NCBI GenBank assembly: GCA_903831635.1
Contig: CAIKYN010000248.1
Span: 1 to 6,836 of the forward strand
Source of the DNA: an uncultured Spartobacteria bacterium
GTDB lineage: Bacteria > Verrucomicrobiota > Verrucomicrobiia > Chthoniobacterales > UBA6821
Length of the DNA: 6,836 bases
Direction of reading: 5' to 3'
Shown here: in pieces, positions 5,871 through 6,836 of the stretch
Position numbering within the stretch: position 1 is the stretch's first letter
Layout of the letters: every line of letters begins with the position of its first letter
The notes under the pieces: generated by a model
Databases searched by the model: none
What the model saw: only the letters and a program-made list of their open reading frames with translations
What the model was told of the DNA's origin: nothing
Position numbers and translations under genes: made by a program

Positions 5871-6836
5871 ATGAACGGCGGCGTTATCCTTCCACAGGTG
5901 AAGGACGCCTCCCTTAAGGACATTGCTGGGGATGAATCGGAGATCCCCTTCCTGAGTCGGCGTAATGCCTTGGAATGCCTCCTCGGGGCCTTCGGCGTCT
6001 TCACGCTCTGCATGATCGGTCAGGAGTTCTACAAGGTGGCGGGCACACTGGCTGCTCCACTCTGGCCCTCCAGCGGACTGGCTCTTGGGATCCTGCTTCT
6101 GCGAGGATGGAGGCTCTTCCCGGCCATCTCCTTGGGAACGATTGCGGCGACCCACGCCTTCGGGGACAATCCGATCTTCTCCATCGCAGGTTCCCTGGCG
6201 AACACACTGGAGTCCTTGATAGGATGGTTTCTCATGGTCCGAGTGTTTGGTTTCTCGAACTCAATGGCTCGGGTCCGCGATCTGATTGTACTGATGCTTG
6301 CAGGTGCTCCGTGGGGCACCATGGTGAGTGCCATTCTTTGCACGCTCGGATTGGTGGCGGCAGGCGCCGTAAAAACGACCGGAATCCCGTTATCATCTCT
6401 CCTCTTCTGGACAGGTAACGTCTTGGGGATCCTAGTCTTCACTCCCCTTGTCCTTCGCATTGCTCAGCGCATCAGGGAAAGATCACTTTCGGCATTCAAC
6501 CTGAAGGACATGCTCTGGGGCATTTCCCTCGTAATAGTGGTCGTCTTTGGATTCTCCATCAACAATACGGCCCACACAGGATTCATCCCCATCGCTTACC
6601 TTTCCTTTCCCCTATTGGTCTGGCTCTCCTTTGTGTGGCGCCGGGATGTCACCCTGGCACTGGCGCTGGTTACGGTTCTCATGACCGCCTTCACTGCGAC
6701 CGGCCATGGACCCCTTTTACGCAATGATTCCATGGCCACCTATGCGGAGATGACGATCTTCATCACCGTCTACGCTATCTCCAGCCTCATCCTGATGGCG
6801 GCGCTCGAGGAGGGTCGGGAACTTTCCTCCCAAGCA
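5871..6836 (+). CDS. MASE1-domain integral membrane sensor protein, N-terminal 322 residues (cut by window edge)
   Basis: This open frame runs from the ATG at 5871 to the window end without a stop. After about 33 cytoplasmic residues it is almost wholly hydrophobic, with eight to ten predicted membrane segments at roughly 34-51, 60-77, 81-98, 103-125, 135-165, 176-197, 213-232, 236-255, 258-277 and 291-312. APLWPSSGLALGILLLRGWR (62-81) and FWTGNVLGILVFTPLVL (179-195) are hallmarks of MASE1, a membrane sensor domain found in histidine kinases and in GGDEF/EAL cyclic-di-GMP enzymes. Asn183 stands where I recall many members having Asp. EEGRELSSQA (313-322) looks like the start of the linker to a cytoplasmic output domain, which lies outside the window, so kinase or cyclase activity cannot be told. 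The gene starts seven bases after leuD with only a weak purine stretch as ribosome-binding site. Confidence 0.85.
   Translation, partial: MNGGVILPQVKDASLKDIAGDESEIPFLSRRNALECLLGAFGVFTLCMIGQEFYKVAGTLAAPLWPSSGLALGILLLRGWRLFPAISLGTIAATHAFGDNPIFSIAGSLANTLESLIGWFLMVRVFGFSNSMARVRDLIVLMLAGAPWGTMVSAILCTLGLVAAGAVKTTGIPLSSLLFWTGNVLGILVFTPLVLRIAQRIRERSLSAFNLKDMLWGISLVIVVVFGFSINNTAHTGFIPIAYLSFPLLVWLSFVWRRDVTLALALVTVLMTAFTATGHGPLLRNDSMATYAEMTIFITVYAISSLILMAALEEGRELSSQA

Noticed and set aside
5246..6013. 255-codon minus-strand open frame across leuD and the sensor start
   Set aside because: It is antisense to leuD and the N-terminus of the MASE1 gene, and its translation shows no family signature.

Overview
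The window looks like ordinary chromosomal DNA from a free-living, moderately GC-rich Gram-negative bacterium. It is tightly packed and contains no RNA gene, CRISPR array, transposon or phage gene that I can see. The gene content (monomeric NADP-isocitrate dehydrogenase, bacterial-type two-subunit LeuC/LeuD, a MASE1 membrane sensor) and weak Shine-Dalgarno usage before several genes would suit a Verrucomicrobiota/PVC-type organism. That placement is a low-confidence guess, since no marker gene is present.

Layout: positions 1-1227 (minus strand) hold the first 409 codons of a monomeric isocitrate dehydrogenase, cut by the window edge. A 95-base divergent intergenic region (1228-1322) separates it from a plus-strand run of five genes that continues to the other edge. 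These are a GHMP sugar kinase resembling the kinase half of plant L-arabinokinase (1323-2771); a GalU-like nucleotidyltransferase coupled to it by an ATGA stop/start overlap (2768-3661); leuC (3711-5126); leuD (5252-5863); and the N-terminal MASE1 membrane domain of a sensor protein cut by the right edge (5871-6836).

How they work together: the kinase and nucleotidyltransferase read as a two-step salvage route, free sugar to sugar-1-phosphate to UDP-sugar. L-arabinose to UDP-L-arabinose is the best guess and galactose the main alternative. LeuC and LeuD form isopropylmalate isomerase of leucine biosynthesis. Isocitrate dehydrogenase supplies 2-oxoglutarate and NADPH.

The most interesting item is the kinase/pyrophosphorylase pair, a stand-alone bacterial counterpart of a pathway best known from plants. 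Secondary items are a perfect 24-bp palindrome spanning the leuC stop codon, a 12-bp-stem hairpin inside leuC, and a TTTCACTTT pyrimidine-rich motif found in the leaders of both leuC and leuD. I found no clearly undescribed multi-gene system.
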